Numbered from the stretch's first letter, positions 50,287 to 59,385 are shown. The stretch: DNA of 64,000 bases from PALSA-693 sp963834725 (GCA_963834725.1 CAWICN010000001.1:992001-1056000), one strand, 5' to 3'. Notes: generated by a model not told the origin, from the sequence alone. Numbers and translations: made by a program.

Positions 50287-50811
50287 GAAACTTTCTTGGC
50301 CCCGGTGGTGGTCACGTCGATCTTCGACGCCGAGGGGGCGTGGAGGCGGCCGAGTTCGGTTTGGGCGGCGTCTCGCAACGCGGGTTTGGTGGTGGAGGCG
50401 GCCCGGGCTTTGACCTTGAGCCGCCAACGCAGCGCCCGAGGTTTGAGGCGGACCTTGATCGGGCTGACCGGCACCTGGGTCGCCAGGCGGCGTTGCAGGT
50501 GCGCTTCGGTTGACCGGCGTAGCAGCAACCAGTCTCCCTGGTCGGTCGAGAACGGGGCGTGACGTTTCCGTTGCGGGCGTATCTCCGCCACCACCAAGAC
50601 GAAAGCCGGCGGCGGCCACTGCGATGCTGATGCCGATCACGAGCGGGTCCGACCACGGTGTGGTCTTGAACGAGTTCAGCCATTGGCGGCCGGGGATCCA
50701 CACGAACCCCGAGTTCGTCCACGTCCAGATGGCTTCGAGGATCACCAGCACGCCGGCCGCGGCGAGGGCCACACCTAGCGCCAGAACCAGGAGACGGTTG
50801 AAGACCCGCAT
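50283..50811 (-). pseudogene. DUF6286-like membrane protein gene with a one-base frameshift
   Basis: ATG 50811 overlaps the preceding stop. The frame opens with MRVFNRLLVLALGVALAAAG, has two helices and FVWIPGRQWLNSFKTTPWSD, then GISIAVAAAGF. Near 50608 an extra C (TTTCGTC) diverts it; in the next frame the natural continuation LVVAEIRPQRKRHAPFSTDQ, GDWLLLRRSTEAHLQRRLAT follows to a stop at 50283. DUF6286 proteins regularly accompany Asp23. It may be a true lesion or a read error. Confidence 0.75.
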
Positions 50812-51179
50812 CAGCGGAGCTGGCCGCCCGGCATCGACGACACGTCCAGGTCGTCGATGGTCACCGCCACCGCCCGGCGGTCACCGAGACCGGCCAATGT
50901 CGCGCCTACGGCAGCGTGCACCGCGTCCGCGACGGTGTCGAGAGGCAAGCGTTCCGCGATGATGTGCACGGCTACCTCGTCAGGACTGAGTCGGACCCCT
51001 ACCACCCGGCCGCCGGGGTACTGGGTGGCCACCTCGACCCCCGGTCCGCCGGTGCGGCGCACCCCCACGACCGTGTCGACCGCGGCGGCGACCGCCAACG
51101 CCAGACGGCCCCGCCCGCCCGGGTCGACCGGTGCTACTGGGGTGGGGGAGGTGGCGGGTGTCGGAGGGGGGTCGGTCAC
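50811..51179 (-). CDS. Asp23/Gls24-like protein, short copy
   Basis: A 122-residue protein from GTG 51179, overlapping the Asp23 stop (GTGA). It has a Pro-rich N-terminus and an Asp23-like core: AAVDTVVGVRRTGGPGVEVA, YPGGRVVGVRLSPDEVAVHI and AVGATLAGLGDRRAVAVTID. The family binds membranes via AmaP and protects the envelope. It lies between the full Asp23 and the DUF6286 gene. Confidence 0.78.
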   Translation of the reverse strand: MTDPPPTPATSPTPVAPVDPGGRGRLALAVAAAVDTVVGVRRTGGPGVEVATQYPGGRVVGVRLSPDEVAVHIIAERLPLDTVADAVHAAVGATLAGLGDRRAVAVTIDDLDVSSMPGGQLR

Positions 51180-51709
51180 TCGACCCGGGAACCGTGCTCG
51201 TCGCCGTCGGACTCGATGTAGAGGTCGTCCACGCTGATGTTGACCTCGACCACTTCGAGGCTGGTCATGCCCTCGATCCGCTCGATGACGTTCTGGCGGA
51301 TGGCGTCCGCGGTCTCCACGATCGACTGGCCGTAATAGCAGACGATGTCGATATCGATCGCCGCTTGGCGTTCGCCGACCTCGACCGACACCCCCTGGGC
51401 CGTGGCGGGCGACGCCCCCGGCACCTTGGAGCGGATGGTCCCGAACGCCCGGGACACGCTCTTGCCCATGGCCTGGACGCCCGGGATCTCCTGAGTCGAC
51501 ATGGCCGCGATCTTGGCTACCACCGACGACGAGATCGACGTGGTGCCATGCTCGGTCTTCAGCGCTGCCCCGCCGCCGCCGCCGGGGCGCTCCACACTGC
51601 GCGACGACGGCCGGTCGGCACTGCGCGACGGCGCCTGGTCGGCGGTGGCGTCGGGCCGGCCGGCAGCGGCGGGGGTGGGGGTTTCTGAGGGGGTCGGGTT
51701 TTCGGACAT
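51176..51709 (-). CDS. Asp23/Gls24-family envelope stress protein
   Basis: A 177-residue protein. A disordered N-terminus (Pro, Ser, Arg) precedes the Asp23 domain: GTTSISSSVVAKIAAMSTQEIPGVQAMG, then VSVEVGERQAAIDIDIVCYYGQSIVETADAIRQN and MTSLEVVEVNISVDDLYI. The I-P-G-V and VxVxxxxA segments match the family. It is the main Asp23 of the cluster, translationally coupled to the short copy. Confidence 0.9.
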   Translation of the reverse strand: MSENPTPSETPTPAAAGRPDATADQAPSRSADRPSSRSVERPGGGGGAALKTEHGTTSISSSVVAKIAAMSTQEIPGVQAMGKSVSRAFGTIRSKVPGASPATAQGVSVEVGERQAAIDIDIVCYYGQSIVETADAIRQNVIERIEGMTSLEVVEVNISVDDLYIESDGDEHGSRVE

Positions 51710-51790
51710 GTGAAGGTTCCTCCTTGGGAAGGGAATAGCGGGGGGTCAAACAGCACTAGGAGCACCAGCGAGCGCCCTTGGGAACTGCAG

Positions 51791-51997
51791 TCAGGGACGG
51801 CGCGGGGGTCGGGTGGAGGTGGACCGGAACCGTTCGCTGATCTCGCCCAGGTCCACGTCGCCTTCGAGGACCCGGACCGCGCCCCACCCGATCAGGCCGG
51901 CGGCGATGGCCGGGAAGACCACCCAGCCGGCCGCCCAGGCCAACCACACCAACAACACCCCGACGAGGAACGCGTACTGCGCACGAGACACTGACAC
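51791..51997 (-). CDS. DUF2273-like small membrane protein
   Basis: A 68-residue protein with two transmembrane helices (YAFLVGVLLVWLAWAAGWVVF and IAAGLIGWGAVRV) and a basic tail. DUF2273 proteins sit next to Asp23 genes throughout Gram-positive bacteria, as here. It precedes Asp23 by about 80 bp on the same strand and is probably the first gene of the operon. Confidence 0.8.
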   Translation of the reverse strand: MSVSRAQYAFLVGVLLVWLAWAAGWVVFPAIAAGLIGWGAVRVLEGDVDLGEISERFRSTSTRPPRRP

Positions 51998-52223
51998 TCC
52001 CTTGATCCACCGACCAGCCGCATCGACACCGACTGGTATCGACTACTCACGGGTCTTACCCACTCTTAGATGCTCCCCCACGCCGATAGTCGCGCGGAAA
52101 CCCCGAAAACTTTCGGGACCGGCCTGCCTCCCCCTCTTCCCGCTGCCACCGGGACAAGCCCACGGCCCGGCCTCGTCGGGCGGCCACACCCGTCGTTGGC
52201 TGCGACCTCCCCAGGGTGATGGC

Positions 52224-52532
52224 ATGATGGACAACGTCATGAACCCTGCCGCCCGCCTCGGGGTGCCCCCGGGCGCCGACACCGCCACCATCCGGGCCGC
52301 GTTCGCCCGTCGTCTGCGCGCCGTGCACCCCGACGTCGCGGCCCCCGGCCGAGCCGACCCCGCCAGCGACGTCGCCGACCTCCTCGCCGCCCGCGACCAG
52401 CTCCTGGCGCAACCCCCCACCTCGCCGCCCCCCCCACCGGGCCCGGTCGTGTTCTACCAGCGCCCCAACCTCATCGCTGCGCTACGAGCCTGGTTACCCC
52501 GTCGCCGACAACCCCGCCGCAACCTGTCCTGA
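52224..52532 (+). CDS. J-domain (DnaJ-like) small protein
   Basis: A 102-residue protein. GVPPGADTATIRAAFARRLRAVHPDVAAPG has the J-domain helix 2 and the HPD tripeptide that stimulates DnaK. A Pro-rich stretch and a basic C-terminus follow. It is divergent from the DUF2273 gene. No zinc or substrate domain. A role with Hsp70 in envelope stress is inferred from context. Confidence 0.72.
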   Translation: MMDNVMNPAARLGVPPGADTATIRAAFARRLRAVHPDVAAPGRADPASDVADLLAARDQLLAQPPTSPPPPPGPVVFYQRPNLIAALRAWLPRRRQPRRNLS

Positions 52533-52629
52533 CAGGATCCCGCCGCCGACTCGAGAACGATCAGCGGCGCCCATAACCGCCAGGCCCGCCAGCGCCAGCG
52601 GCCTTGGTGCATCGACCGGGCTCAACCCG

Positions 52630-53235
52630 CTACCGGGGTGGCATGTCGAGGTCGTCGATGTCGATGTCGACCGCAGCGACGCGTAACTGGGTGTGGTCGC
52701 CGATAGCCGCCATCACGTTGCGGCGGACGGTGTCGGCCAGATCGGGCAGGCTGGCCACAGGCCCGGCAGAGATAGAAGTCCTCACCGAGATGGCGGCCTC
52801 GTCGATCTCGTCGATGTCGACCCCGTCGGCGCCGTAGCGGACCGCCGCCCGGCGGTGCAGCTCCGACGGCACACCCGTGACCGCCACCACCCCCGGGGTG
52901 TCGCGGGTCGCCGTGGCAGTGATAAGCCCCAGAACCCACGACGTCACCACCGTCGCCCCCCGGCCTGACACCGAGATGGCATGCCGGGGCGACTGGGCGA
53001 TGCGCCGCACCCGCGACATCACCGCAGCCACGAAACGATCCGGAACCGAAACTTCGCGTGTCGACCACTCCCGGACCGGACGCCACAACTCCGCGAACTC
53101 CCCGATCGCCGCCCGGCAATACCCGCAGCCCGCCTGGTGGGAACCGGCCGGTGGCCACGACCCGTCCGCCGCGTACCCCACCAGCCGCTCGGGGTCTGTG
53201 CCGCACGGCAACGCCTCCCACCGGGCCGCCATCAC
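52630..53235 (-). CDS. Zinc anti-sigma-like domain fused to an Asp23 domain
   Basis: A 201-residue protein. The N-terminal segment SHQAGCGYCRAAIGEFAELW has the H-x3-C-x2-C zinc motif of ZAS anti-sigma factors. From about residue 90 an Asp23-like domain follows: ISVSGRGATVVTSWVLGLIT, TRDTPGVVAVTG and VMAAIGDHTQLRVAAVDIDI. It overlaps the ECF sigma stop (ATGA). There is no transmembrane helix, so the Asp23 part may link sigma control to the membrane-bound Asp23 array. Confidence 0.8.
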   Translation of the reverse strand: MMAARWEALPCGTDPERLVGYAADGSWPPAGSHQAGCGYCRAAIGEFAELWRPVREWSTREVSVPDRFVAAVMSRVRRIAQSPRHAISVSGRGATVVTSWVLGLITATATRDTPGVVAVTGVPSELHRRAAVRYGADGVDIDEIDEAAISVRTSISAGPVASLPDLADTVRRNVMAAIGDHTQLRVAAVDIDIDDLDMPPR

Positions 53236-53780
53236 CCGCAGGCCCCGTTTCGGGCGCCCAAGTCACGAGCAACCGCGACCCGGGCCCGGTAGATACGGCT
53301 TTTGACAGCGGCCACACTCACCCCGAGCACCTCGGCAATCTGATCATAGGGTAGACCCTCCACCTCCCGCAGCAGCAACGGCACCCGCTGGTCCAACGAC
53401 AAGCGGCCCACCGCCGCCCCCACCGCAGCCAGCCCCTCGGCCGCCTCCACCGCAAGATGAGGGATCCCCTCCGTCGCCGCCAGACCCTCAGGCAGCTCCG
53501 ACGTTGGCGCCCGACGACGTCGCAGCTCCCCCAAACAACGATTCGTAACAATCCGATACAACCACGTCGAAAACTTGGCGTCCCCCCGAAACCGGCCCAC
53601 CGACCGCCACGCCACCAAAAAGACGTCCTGCGCGGCGTCCTCCGCCGCGTGGCGATCCCCCAACATCCTCACGCACAAACGGACCACTCGGAGCTGATGG
53701 CGCCGCACCAGCATCTCGAACGCCCCCACATCCCCATCCGCAGCCCGCTGCACCAACAACAGATCGCTCGGCGCGCTCAC
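53232..53780 (-). CDS. ECF sigma factor of the Asp23 cluster
   Basis: A 182-residue ECF factor. Region 2 is GAFEMLVRRHQLRVVRLCVRMLGDRHAAEDAAQDVFLVAW with FSTWLYRIVTNRCL; region 4 is LSLDQRVPLLLREVEGLPYDQIAEVLGVSVAAVKSRIYRARVAV. It overlaps the anti-sigma-like gene by 4 bp. It probably directs expression of the adjacent Asp23 operon and of itself. Sequence pieces shown are separate blocks. Confidence 0.92.
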   Translation of the reverse strand: MSAPSDLLLVQRAADGDVGAFEMLVRRHQLRVVRLCVRMLGDRHAAEDAAQDVFLVAWRSVGRFRGDAKFSTWLYRIVTNRCLGELRRRRAPTSELPEGLAATEGIPHLAVEAAEGLAAVGAAVGRLSLDQRVPLLLREVEGLPYDQIAEVLGVSVAAVKSRIYRARVAVARDLGARNGACG

Positions 53781-54084
53781 CCGCTCCGATCCCCCACGTC
53801 AACCGAGATTACCCACCAAGCAAACAACACCAACCAGGCCCCCAGATCTAGGCCCCCCATTGTTGAGGGACGTCTTGGATGAACACGGTGTCGCCGTTGG
53901 TGGTGGGGATGGGTGGTGGCCTACGTCCAAACGACCGAAGGGATGGGGCGGTTGGTGGTTGTGACCGGCGGACCGAAACTTCTCCTTGACCGGCGAGCCT
54001 CCACCCCCCGCACCCCCGCCGTCCTCGCCTCCAGCCAGACCACCCCGGAGGGGACCCCGGTCCGGCTGGCGCTGAGGCCAGTCT
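53781..54084. other. 304-bp stretch, no intact gene
   Basis: No gene is recognised between the ECF factor start and the IS110 remnant. The promoter of the ECF operon must lie in its left part. Confidence 0.4.
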
Positions 54085-54233
54085 GAGCAGGGGGTCACTC
54101 CCCCCTCAAGGACAACTGTCGGTTCAGGGTCGTTGTCGATGCGAGTCACGCCGACCTTCTCGCCGGCCTCGTTCTCGCGTACCACCACCGATCGGTTCAA
54201 ATGCAGGTCGATGGCGACATACTGTCGTTCCAC
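54085..54233 (-). pseudogene. IS110-family transposase N-terminal remnant
   Basis: GTG 54233, with SD AAGGAGAA, opens VERQYVAIDLHLNRSVVVRE and NEAGEKVGVTRIDNDPEPTV, the RuvC-like N-terminus of a second IS110-type transposase, including the first Asp. Similarity stops about 45 codons in, where the frame changes to low-complexity text. It is a different subfamily from the intact copy at 39.8 kb. Confidence 0.75.
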
Positions 54234-54669
54234 GGTTCTTCTCCTTGCTCGGGAACGGGTTGGATTAGTCGCCACCAGTTTCGGACTGGAACCGCCCCGA
54301 GCGGGAGAAGAACCAACCACCCTCGCCGCCGGCACCTTCGCTGACACCGTCCGCCGCGAACCGACCTGCTCTCCTGACACTTTCGCCACCACCGGGGCCT
54401 CCAAAACCGTGGGCTGAAGCCGAACCCTGCGTCCGGCCTACTCAGCGAGAGCGAAGCAAGCGCTCTGTCATCCCATCACTTGAGGGGCACCTAGCGGCCG
54501 AGGGCGGGCGGGTTATTGGGCGGCACAAAGATGCAACGTGGATGAGAGTCGTAGTCCCTTCCCACTACGACGTAAACCTCACGCACGACGCCCAGGACAG
54601 CAACCTGGACGAGTCTGCGACTCGGACCTCGGTTAGTGCCGGGCGCGTGGCGGCGCCGAACGCGTGTGC

Positions 54670-55210
54670 GCTTATGCCCGGGCGAATCGGGCGGTGATGA
54701 TGGGTTGCCGCGGGCTTCGCGCGCGGCCATTCCCAGGGGGCTCCAGGTCATCCCGAAGGCGGTGCGATCGACGGTGACCTCACCGTGCAGGGTGACAGCA
54801 TCGGGCTGGGTTTCGGTGATTTCGATGGTGGGGCTGATGGTTTGGCTCTGCCCGGCGGCCTCGAGGCGGATCTGGCCGGCGAGGCCCCCCGTGGCGTCTG
54901 GTGTGAGCTTCTCGACGGAGATGGTGACCGTGGGATGGTGCTCGGCGTCGAAGAAGTCCGCGGAGCGCAGATGCTTATCGCGCTTGTTCTGATTGGTGTT
55001 GAGCGAGGCGGCGTCGAGTCGAATGACGCCGGTGACGGTGCCATCGGGGGCGACGGTCCCTTCGCCCGTGAGGCGCTCGAAGCGGCCGTGGACGGTGATG
55101 GCACCCCAGAAGTGCTTGACGTGGAACTCGGCGGATGATCCGGCCGGGTCGAGAGTACACGTGCCTTGACTTTCGTGAACGAGCGACTGGATGTCGGCGA
55201 TGGGGGTCAT
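54670..55210 (-). pseudogene. YceI-family lipid-binding protein, C-terminus frameshifted
   Basis: A YceI-like beta-barrel protein: CTLDPAGSSAEFHVKHFWGA, GEGTVAPDGTVTGVIRLDAA, NKRDKHLRSADFFDAEHHPT and AFGMTWSPLGMAAREARG. After this the annotated frame would run on with unrelated residues to 54491. A shift of one base near 54703 instead gives IITARFARA and a stop at 54670, the natural family ending. So the true gene probably ends at 54670 and one base is lost or misread. YceI proteins bind isoprenoids; there is no signal peptide here. Confidence 0.75.
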
Positions 55211-55278
55211 GTTCCTCCTCGGTTGGTTCAGTTGATGGTGATCGTTAGTTCGCCGGGAGTGCCGGCGGGTTCGCTGGG

Positions 55279-55953
55279 CTAAACGGAGAAGATGAACTCC
55301 CCGGCCTGGCGCGTGTTGTGTAGCTCCCAGTATGCGGCGGCGATGTCGGCCGCTGGAGCGGTGGGGAAGCCGGGAACTACCGACACGTCGATCGACACGT
55401 TGATGCCTACGTGCACCGCGTACACCCCGGAGCCGGCCAGCTCCTTGTTGAGGTTGATCGCCCAGTTCCGCAGCGCCGCCGCAGCCACGTTGACGTTGCC
55501 GACCTCGGGCACGGGATCGAGTGAACCTGCCCCGGTGGTGAACATCAGGCAGCCGGCACCGGCTTCGCGCATCGCCGGGAGCACGACACCGGTTGCGGTG
55601 AGCGCGCCGTACAGTTGCGCCTCGATCTCTGGCTGCACGTCGTCGGGAGTGATGTCGGCGGGGCGGACCAGCGTCGTGGTGCCGTCTTTGGCAACCGGCG
55701 AGAACTCGAGCACGTCGATTCCCCCGAAGTGTGCCGTGGCCTCCTTCAAGGCCTGTGTGAGCGCGGGCCGGTCCCTCACGTCGGCGGGGAACCCGGCAGC
55801 AGGGATCCCGTCGGCGCCGAGTTGGCCGACCAGGCGATCGAGGTTGTCCCGACTCCGCGAGATCAGGGCGGCCTTGTAGCCGCGCGAGCCGAAGGTTCGA
55901 GCGATGGCGAGTCCCAGGCCTGGGCCGGCTCCGACGATGGCGATGGTGGGCAT
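55279..55953 (-). CDS. SDR-family protein lacking the catalytic Tyr-Lys pair
   Basis: A 224-residue protein with a clear nucleotide-binding turn AIVGAGPGLGLAIARTFGSRG. DVLEFSPVAKDG replaces the usual NNAG block and GNVNVAAAALRNWAINLNKE stands where Y-x3-K is expected. The Tyr and Lys are both absent, so standard SDR catalysis is unlikely. It lies just downstream of the frameshifted quinone oxidoreductase on the same strand. Both may be regulated by the divergent TetR. Confidence 0.82.
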   Translation of the reverse strand: MPTIAIVGAGPGLGLAIARTFGSRGYKAALISRSRDNLDRLVGQLGADGIPAAGFPADVRDRPALTQALKEATAHFGGIDVLEFSPVAKDGTTTLVRPADITPDDVQPEIEAQLYGALTATGVVLPAMREAGAGCLMFTTGAGSLDPVPEVGNVNVAAAALRNWAINLNKELAGSGVYAVHVGINVSIDVSVVPGFPTAPAADIAAAYWELHNTRQAGEFIFSV

Positions 55954-55996
55954 TGGTCTGCTTCCTTTCTCAGGTGGACCAGGTGGTCCGTTTCGT

Positions 55997-56928
55997 TCAG
56001 TCGATTGAGATGGCGAGCTTGCCGAGCGTTCCGGCGGTGAACTGTTCGAGCGCTTTGAGGGTTTGCTCGAGGTCGTAGACCCGCTGGACGGTGAGCCGGG
56101 TGTGCCCTTCGGCGTGGCTACGGACGAGCCATTCCAGGGTCGCCGTGGTCGGCTGTGCGTAGATGGGTACGACCCGCACGTCCTGCGAGGACACTGGGGC
56201 CGGGCCTACTACGATCGTCGATACCAGCACACCGCCGGGCTTGACGACGGGGACGAGGACGGCAGGGTCGCCGGCGAAGTGCAACACCGCCTCCACCCCG
56301 TCCGGGTAGAGCGCGAGCACCTGAGCAGCCAAGTCGCCGGTGTAGTCCACCGTGCCGGCAGCGCCCAAGTCGTAGAGCAGTTCTGCTTGCTCATCGGTGT
56401 GTGCGGTGGCGATCACCTTCGCCCCGGCCTTGGCCGCGAGCTGGAGGGCCTGCTGGCCGACGCCACCGGTCGCGCCGGCGACGAGGACAGCGGAACCCGC
56501 GTCGATGCCGCCGCGCCAACCGAATCGTAGGCGGCGGTTCCGGCCAGCCCGAGAGCGCCGGCGTCGGTGAAGTCAATCGCGTCGGGGACCTTCGCGACGC
56601 CGACCGCCGCTGGAACGGTCACGTACTCAGCGAAGGATCCCTCGCCGAGCGCGTCCTTGACGAGCACCCCGAACACCCGCTCGCCGACGGCATAGCCCGT
56701 GACTCCTTCGCCGATCGCATCGACGATTCCGGCAAAGTCTTTGCCGAGCACCACGGGGAAGCGATGTTCCATTACGCCCTTCAGGCGGCCGTTCGCCACG
56801 GACAAGTCGAAACCGTTGACCGACGACGCCCGCACACGCACGCGCAGCTCACCGGGCGCTGGCTGTGGCACGTCAAGTTCGGTCACCTCAGGGGCCCGGC
56901 CGAACCTGCTCAGCACGACTGCCTTCAT
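55997..56928 (-). pseudogene. Zinc-independent quinone oxidoreductase (MDR) gene with a frameshift
   Basis: From ATG 56928 the frame reads MKAVVLSRFGRAPEVTELDV, GKDFAGIVDAIGEGVTGYAV and DFTDAGALGLAGTAAYDSVG. Near 56510 it must shift to continue as IDAGSAVLVAGATGGVGQQA, VIATAHTDEQAELLYDLGAA and end at GKLAISID. Together these make a complete NADPH:quinone reductase of about 305 residues. The indel lies between the substrate and NADPH domains. It is divergent from a TetR regulator. Confidence 0.82.
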
Positions 56929-56952
56929 CACATCCTGCCTTCCACTCAACGC

Positions 56953-57010
56953 AAGTGGAGCCCTCGCTCCAGTTACGTCCAACCGCCTAAGTGGAGCAGC
57001 TATTCCACAT
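56953..57010. promoter_or_regulatory. Two 22-bp operator-like palindromes in the divergent TetR promoter
   Basis: Site 1 (56953-56974) is AAGTGGAGC...GCTCCAGTT and site 2 (56989-57010) is AAGTGGA...TCCACAT; each has one arm mismatch and both are 22 bp, 36 bp apart. They occupy the intergenic space between the quinone oxidoreductase and the TetR gene. TetR dimers typically bind such sites to repress both genes. Confidence 0.75.
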
Positions 57011-57029
57011 CTCGGGTAAGATTTTGGCC

Positions 57030-57689
57030 ATGAGCGCTACAGGGCGGCCGTTGCGAGTGGATGCCGAACGCAACCGCCAGGCGATCATCTGCGCCGCCGG
57101 ACGGGTGTTCGCCGACGAAGGAACCGCTATCACCCTGGAGCACATCGCGGAAGTCGCCGGCGTGGGCGTAGGCACCATCTACCGGCGCTTCCCTACCATC
57201 GAGGACCTCCTCTCGGCAGTGTTGGAGGCCAAAATGTCCGCCTACGCCGACCGCACCGAGCAGGCCGCCGAACGGGCGGTCACCGAGCCCTGGGAGGCGT
57301 TCCACGACTACGTGACATTCATGCTGGAGCAGCAGGCCACCGATCTCGCCTTCTCAGAGGTGATCGTCGATCCCAACACGGCGACCGAGTTGTTCCGGGC
57401 CGAGACGGGCCGCGCCTTGGACGCCTCGGTCCGACTCATCGACCGCGTCAAGGCCGCCGGCGCGATCCGGAAAGACTTCGACCACAGCGACCTGTACCTG
57501 CTGCTCAACGCCAACGCGGGTCTGATCCGGGCGGCCGGCCGCAGCGCGCCACAGGCATCAATGCGGCTCGGGCGATACCTGCTCCAAGCCTTCCACCAAC
57601 CCGGCGACGCACCGCTGCCTCCACCCCCCGCCGCCTGGGCCCGAGCCAGGAGGGCCCGCCGTCAGGCGTCGAAGCAAAGCTGCACATAA
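57030..57689 (+). CDS. TetR-family transcriptional regulator
   Basis: A 219-residue regulator from ATG 57030 (MSATGRPLRVDAERNRQAII). The HTH is ITLEHIAEVAGVGVGTIYRRFPTIEDLL. The ligand domain is all-helical with a basic tail. Located divergently from the quinone oxidoreductase over two matching palindromes, it is probably an autoregulated repressor. A longer start at 56991 would cover the second operator and is less likely. Confidence 0.9.
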   Translation: MSATGRPLRVDAERNRQAIICAAGRVFADEGTAITLEHIAEVAGVGVGTIYRRFPTIEDLLSAVLEAKMSAYADRTEQAAERAVTEPWEAFHDYVTFMLEQQATDLAFSEVIVDPNTATELFRAETGRALDASVRLIDRVKAAGAIRKDFDHSDLYLLLNANAGLIRAAGRSAPQASMRLGRYLLQAFHQPGDAPLPPPPAAWARARRARRQASKQSCT

Positions 57690-58111
57690 CCAAGACCGAC
57701 GCTCCGATCCATCATGAGGTCAGACGGCGATCCCGGCCCGACCCCTCCATTACGGAGGACTATCTCAGACGTAAGCCGGCGGGACGGGTTTCAGACTGGC
57801 GTGAGGTGTCCCTTCCGAGCGCTGCGCTTGCGGGACGGGGCGGTCGGGGGCTCGAGGTCGCCCCGGCGCCGTCGACGAACAAGGTGGCGGAGGCTGCGCT
57901 GGCGTTTTCCACGCCGAGCCGGCCACGCTGGACGATCTCGGGCCGTCACCGACTCGCGCTCGCAGCCAATGCAGGCATGCCCCAGAACGTGAGCGCCCGA
58001 TCTTCGCCCGCCCTATCCCTATCCGCCGGATTGATGCGCCACCAACGGCCCTTCTCCTGGGCGCCGCCTGGCGCCGTTGACGTCGGTTGGTCAACTAGCT
58101 CGGCCAGATGT
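57690..58111. other. About 420 bp, no gene recognised
   Basis: Frames on both strands are Arg/Pro/Ala-rich shadows without family features. Part of the minus strand (RWWRINPADRDRAGEDRALT) looks protein-like but has no start or known family. Confidence 0.4.
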
Positions 58112-58576
58112 TCAGTTCTTCGGGTCCGTTTGTCGGCTTTCTTTCGCCCAGCGCCGACCACCTGCCGGGCGTTGCTCCTGTGCGGAGACCGCAGCCATCG
58201 ACGTGTGGAGCTTCGAGAGCAGTTCGGTGAGCGTTCGCACCTGATCGGGCTCCCAGTCCTTTACGAACAGCGCGAACCGTTTGAGGCCGAACTCTTCGAG
58301 GCGGCGCAGCTCGTCGCCTCCAGCTGGCTGGAGGGTGACCAGGCACGAACGTCTATCAGCTGGATCGGCGGTGACCTTTACGTAGCCGGCGTCCTCTAGC
58401 TCGCGAACCTGGCGGGTCACCAGCGATGGGTGAACCTGTTGGAGATCGGCGATCTCGGAGGGACGGACTGCCTCATGGCCGGCGATCACTTGCAGCAAGC
58501 TCAGGGTGCTGGCGCCCTTCCGCTGGCGCCGGGCCCGATCGATCCCGGCGTTCATGGTGAACAGTGCCGCCACCAT
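58112..58576 (-). CDS. MarR-family transcriptional regulator
   Basis: A 154-residue regulator from ATG 58576; GTG at 58606 is an alternative. The winged helix is RPSEIADLQQVHPSLVTRQVRELEDAGYVKVTADPADRRSCLVTLQPAG, with the DPADRR wing. Helical dimerisation segments flank it. It is divergent from a small membrane protein gene. The promoter palindrome TTGACATAGTCAA at 58626-58638 is its likely operator. Confidence 0.88.
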   Translation of the reverse strand: MVAALFTMNAGIDRARRQRKGASTLSLLQVIAGHEAVRPSEIADLQQVHPSLVTRQVRELEDAGYVKVTADPADRRSCLVTLQPAGGDELRRLEEFGLKRFALFVKDWEPDQVRTLTELLSKLHTSMAAVSAQEQRPAGGRRWAKESRQTDPKN

Positions 58577-58610
58577 CGACTGGACATCACGCTTGCTGGG
58601 CGGCACCAGA

Positions 58611-58642
58611 CTAGTGTATAGTTCATTGACATAGTCAATCAA
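58611..58642 (-). promoter_or_regulatory. MarR promoter with TTGAC-ATA-GTCAA operator
   Basis: On the minus strand TTGATT (58637-58642) and TATACA (58615-58620) are spaced by 16 bp and make a good sigma-70-type promoter for the marR gene. The 13-bp palindrome TTGACATAGTCAA (58626-58638) overlaps the -35 side and fits autorepression. Confidence 0.65.
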
Positions 58643-58729
58643 GTAATGGCGGCTCCGAGGGCTTGGCTCACCACGACGGCCGTTGATGGGGCGATCATCC
58701 GATCGCCCTACACCTCGAAGGAGGATCCG

Positions 58730-58921
58730 ATGGATCGGTTGTACAGGCGGTTCCTTGACCGCAACGTGTTGTTGGCCGTGGGCGTGCTCCCTCCCACCCT
58801 GTTCCTTTTTGGCGGTCACGTCTGGTTGGGGCTGGTCTTTTTGGCCTGCGTCGTCGCCGGCCGATTCTCGGTCCCACCCCCGGGGACACCTCGCCGGCGT
58901 GCCCTTGCCACCCATCGTTAG
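58730..58921 (+). CDS. Small membrane protein (63 residues)
   Basis: SD AAGGAGG is 6-7 nt before ATG 58730. The protein has one or two hydrophobic segments (VLLAVGVLPPTLFLFGG, WLGLVFLACVVAG) and an Arg-rich C-terminus. It is divergent from the MarR gene and may be its target. Function unknown. Confidence 0.68.
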   Translation: MDRLYRRFLDRNVLLAVGVLPPTLFLFGGHVWLGLVFLACVVAGRFSVPPPGTPRRRALATHR

Positions 58922-59089
58922 CCCGTGCGGGACCAACAGCTGCCCCCAGCTAGCCGCCCGGTCCCCGCACATCGGCCGACCAACCGGTCGGTGGTGGCCC
59001 ACGTCAGGGGCACTTTCCTGTCTCGGACCAGCGAAGTGCCTCGAGACGCGCGAAGAATTTCGCCCATTTTGCGCGTCCCCGAATCCCAA

Positions 59090-59318
59090 ACCCCATGCAG
59101 GCGCCCGGCTGTCTCTGTTCGACATTGAGGTCGGGCTGCGTGGCACCGCGTTCATCACCGCCGCTGGAAACCTCACCGAACGCGACGACCGGCCGATCCC
59201 TGTCGTCGGGCTGCGACCGCGCCGCCACGCCCGGGTCGAGGACCGCATCCGTCAGGCCACAGCCGGGGGGCTGCGAAACCTGCCCTGCAAGACTGCTCGC
59301 GTGAAAGAGGGAAGCTAA
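59090..59318 (+). pseudogene. IS1380-family transposase remnant
   Basis: GARLSLFDIEVGLRGTAFIT, PIPVVGLRPRRHARVEDRIR and QATAGGLRNLPCKTARV are the late part of IS1380 transposases, in which the family reads RHRxxARVEDRIRxxKxxGLxNLP. The frame ends soon after and the first two thirds are missing. It separates the MarR region from the second ABC exporter. Confidence 0.72.
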
Positions 59319-59385
59319 TGTTGCTGGTCGATTCTGGCGGTGGTGTTCTTTCGTCGCGGGCCCGCGGCCGGCCACGGGAGGACCG

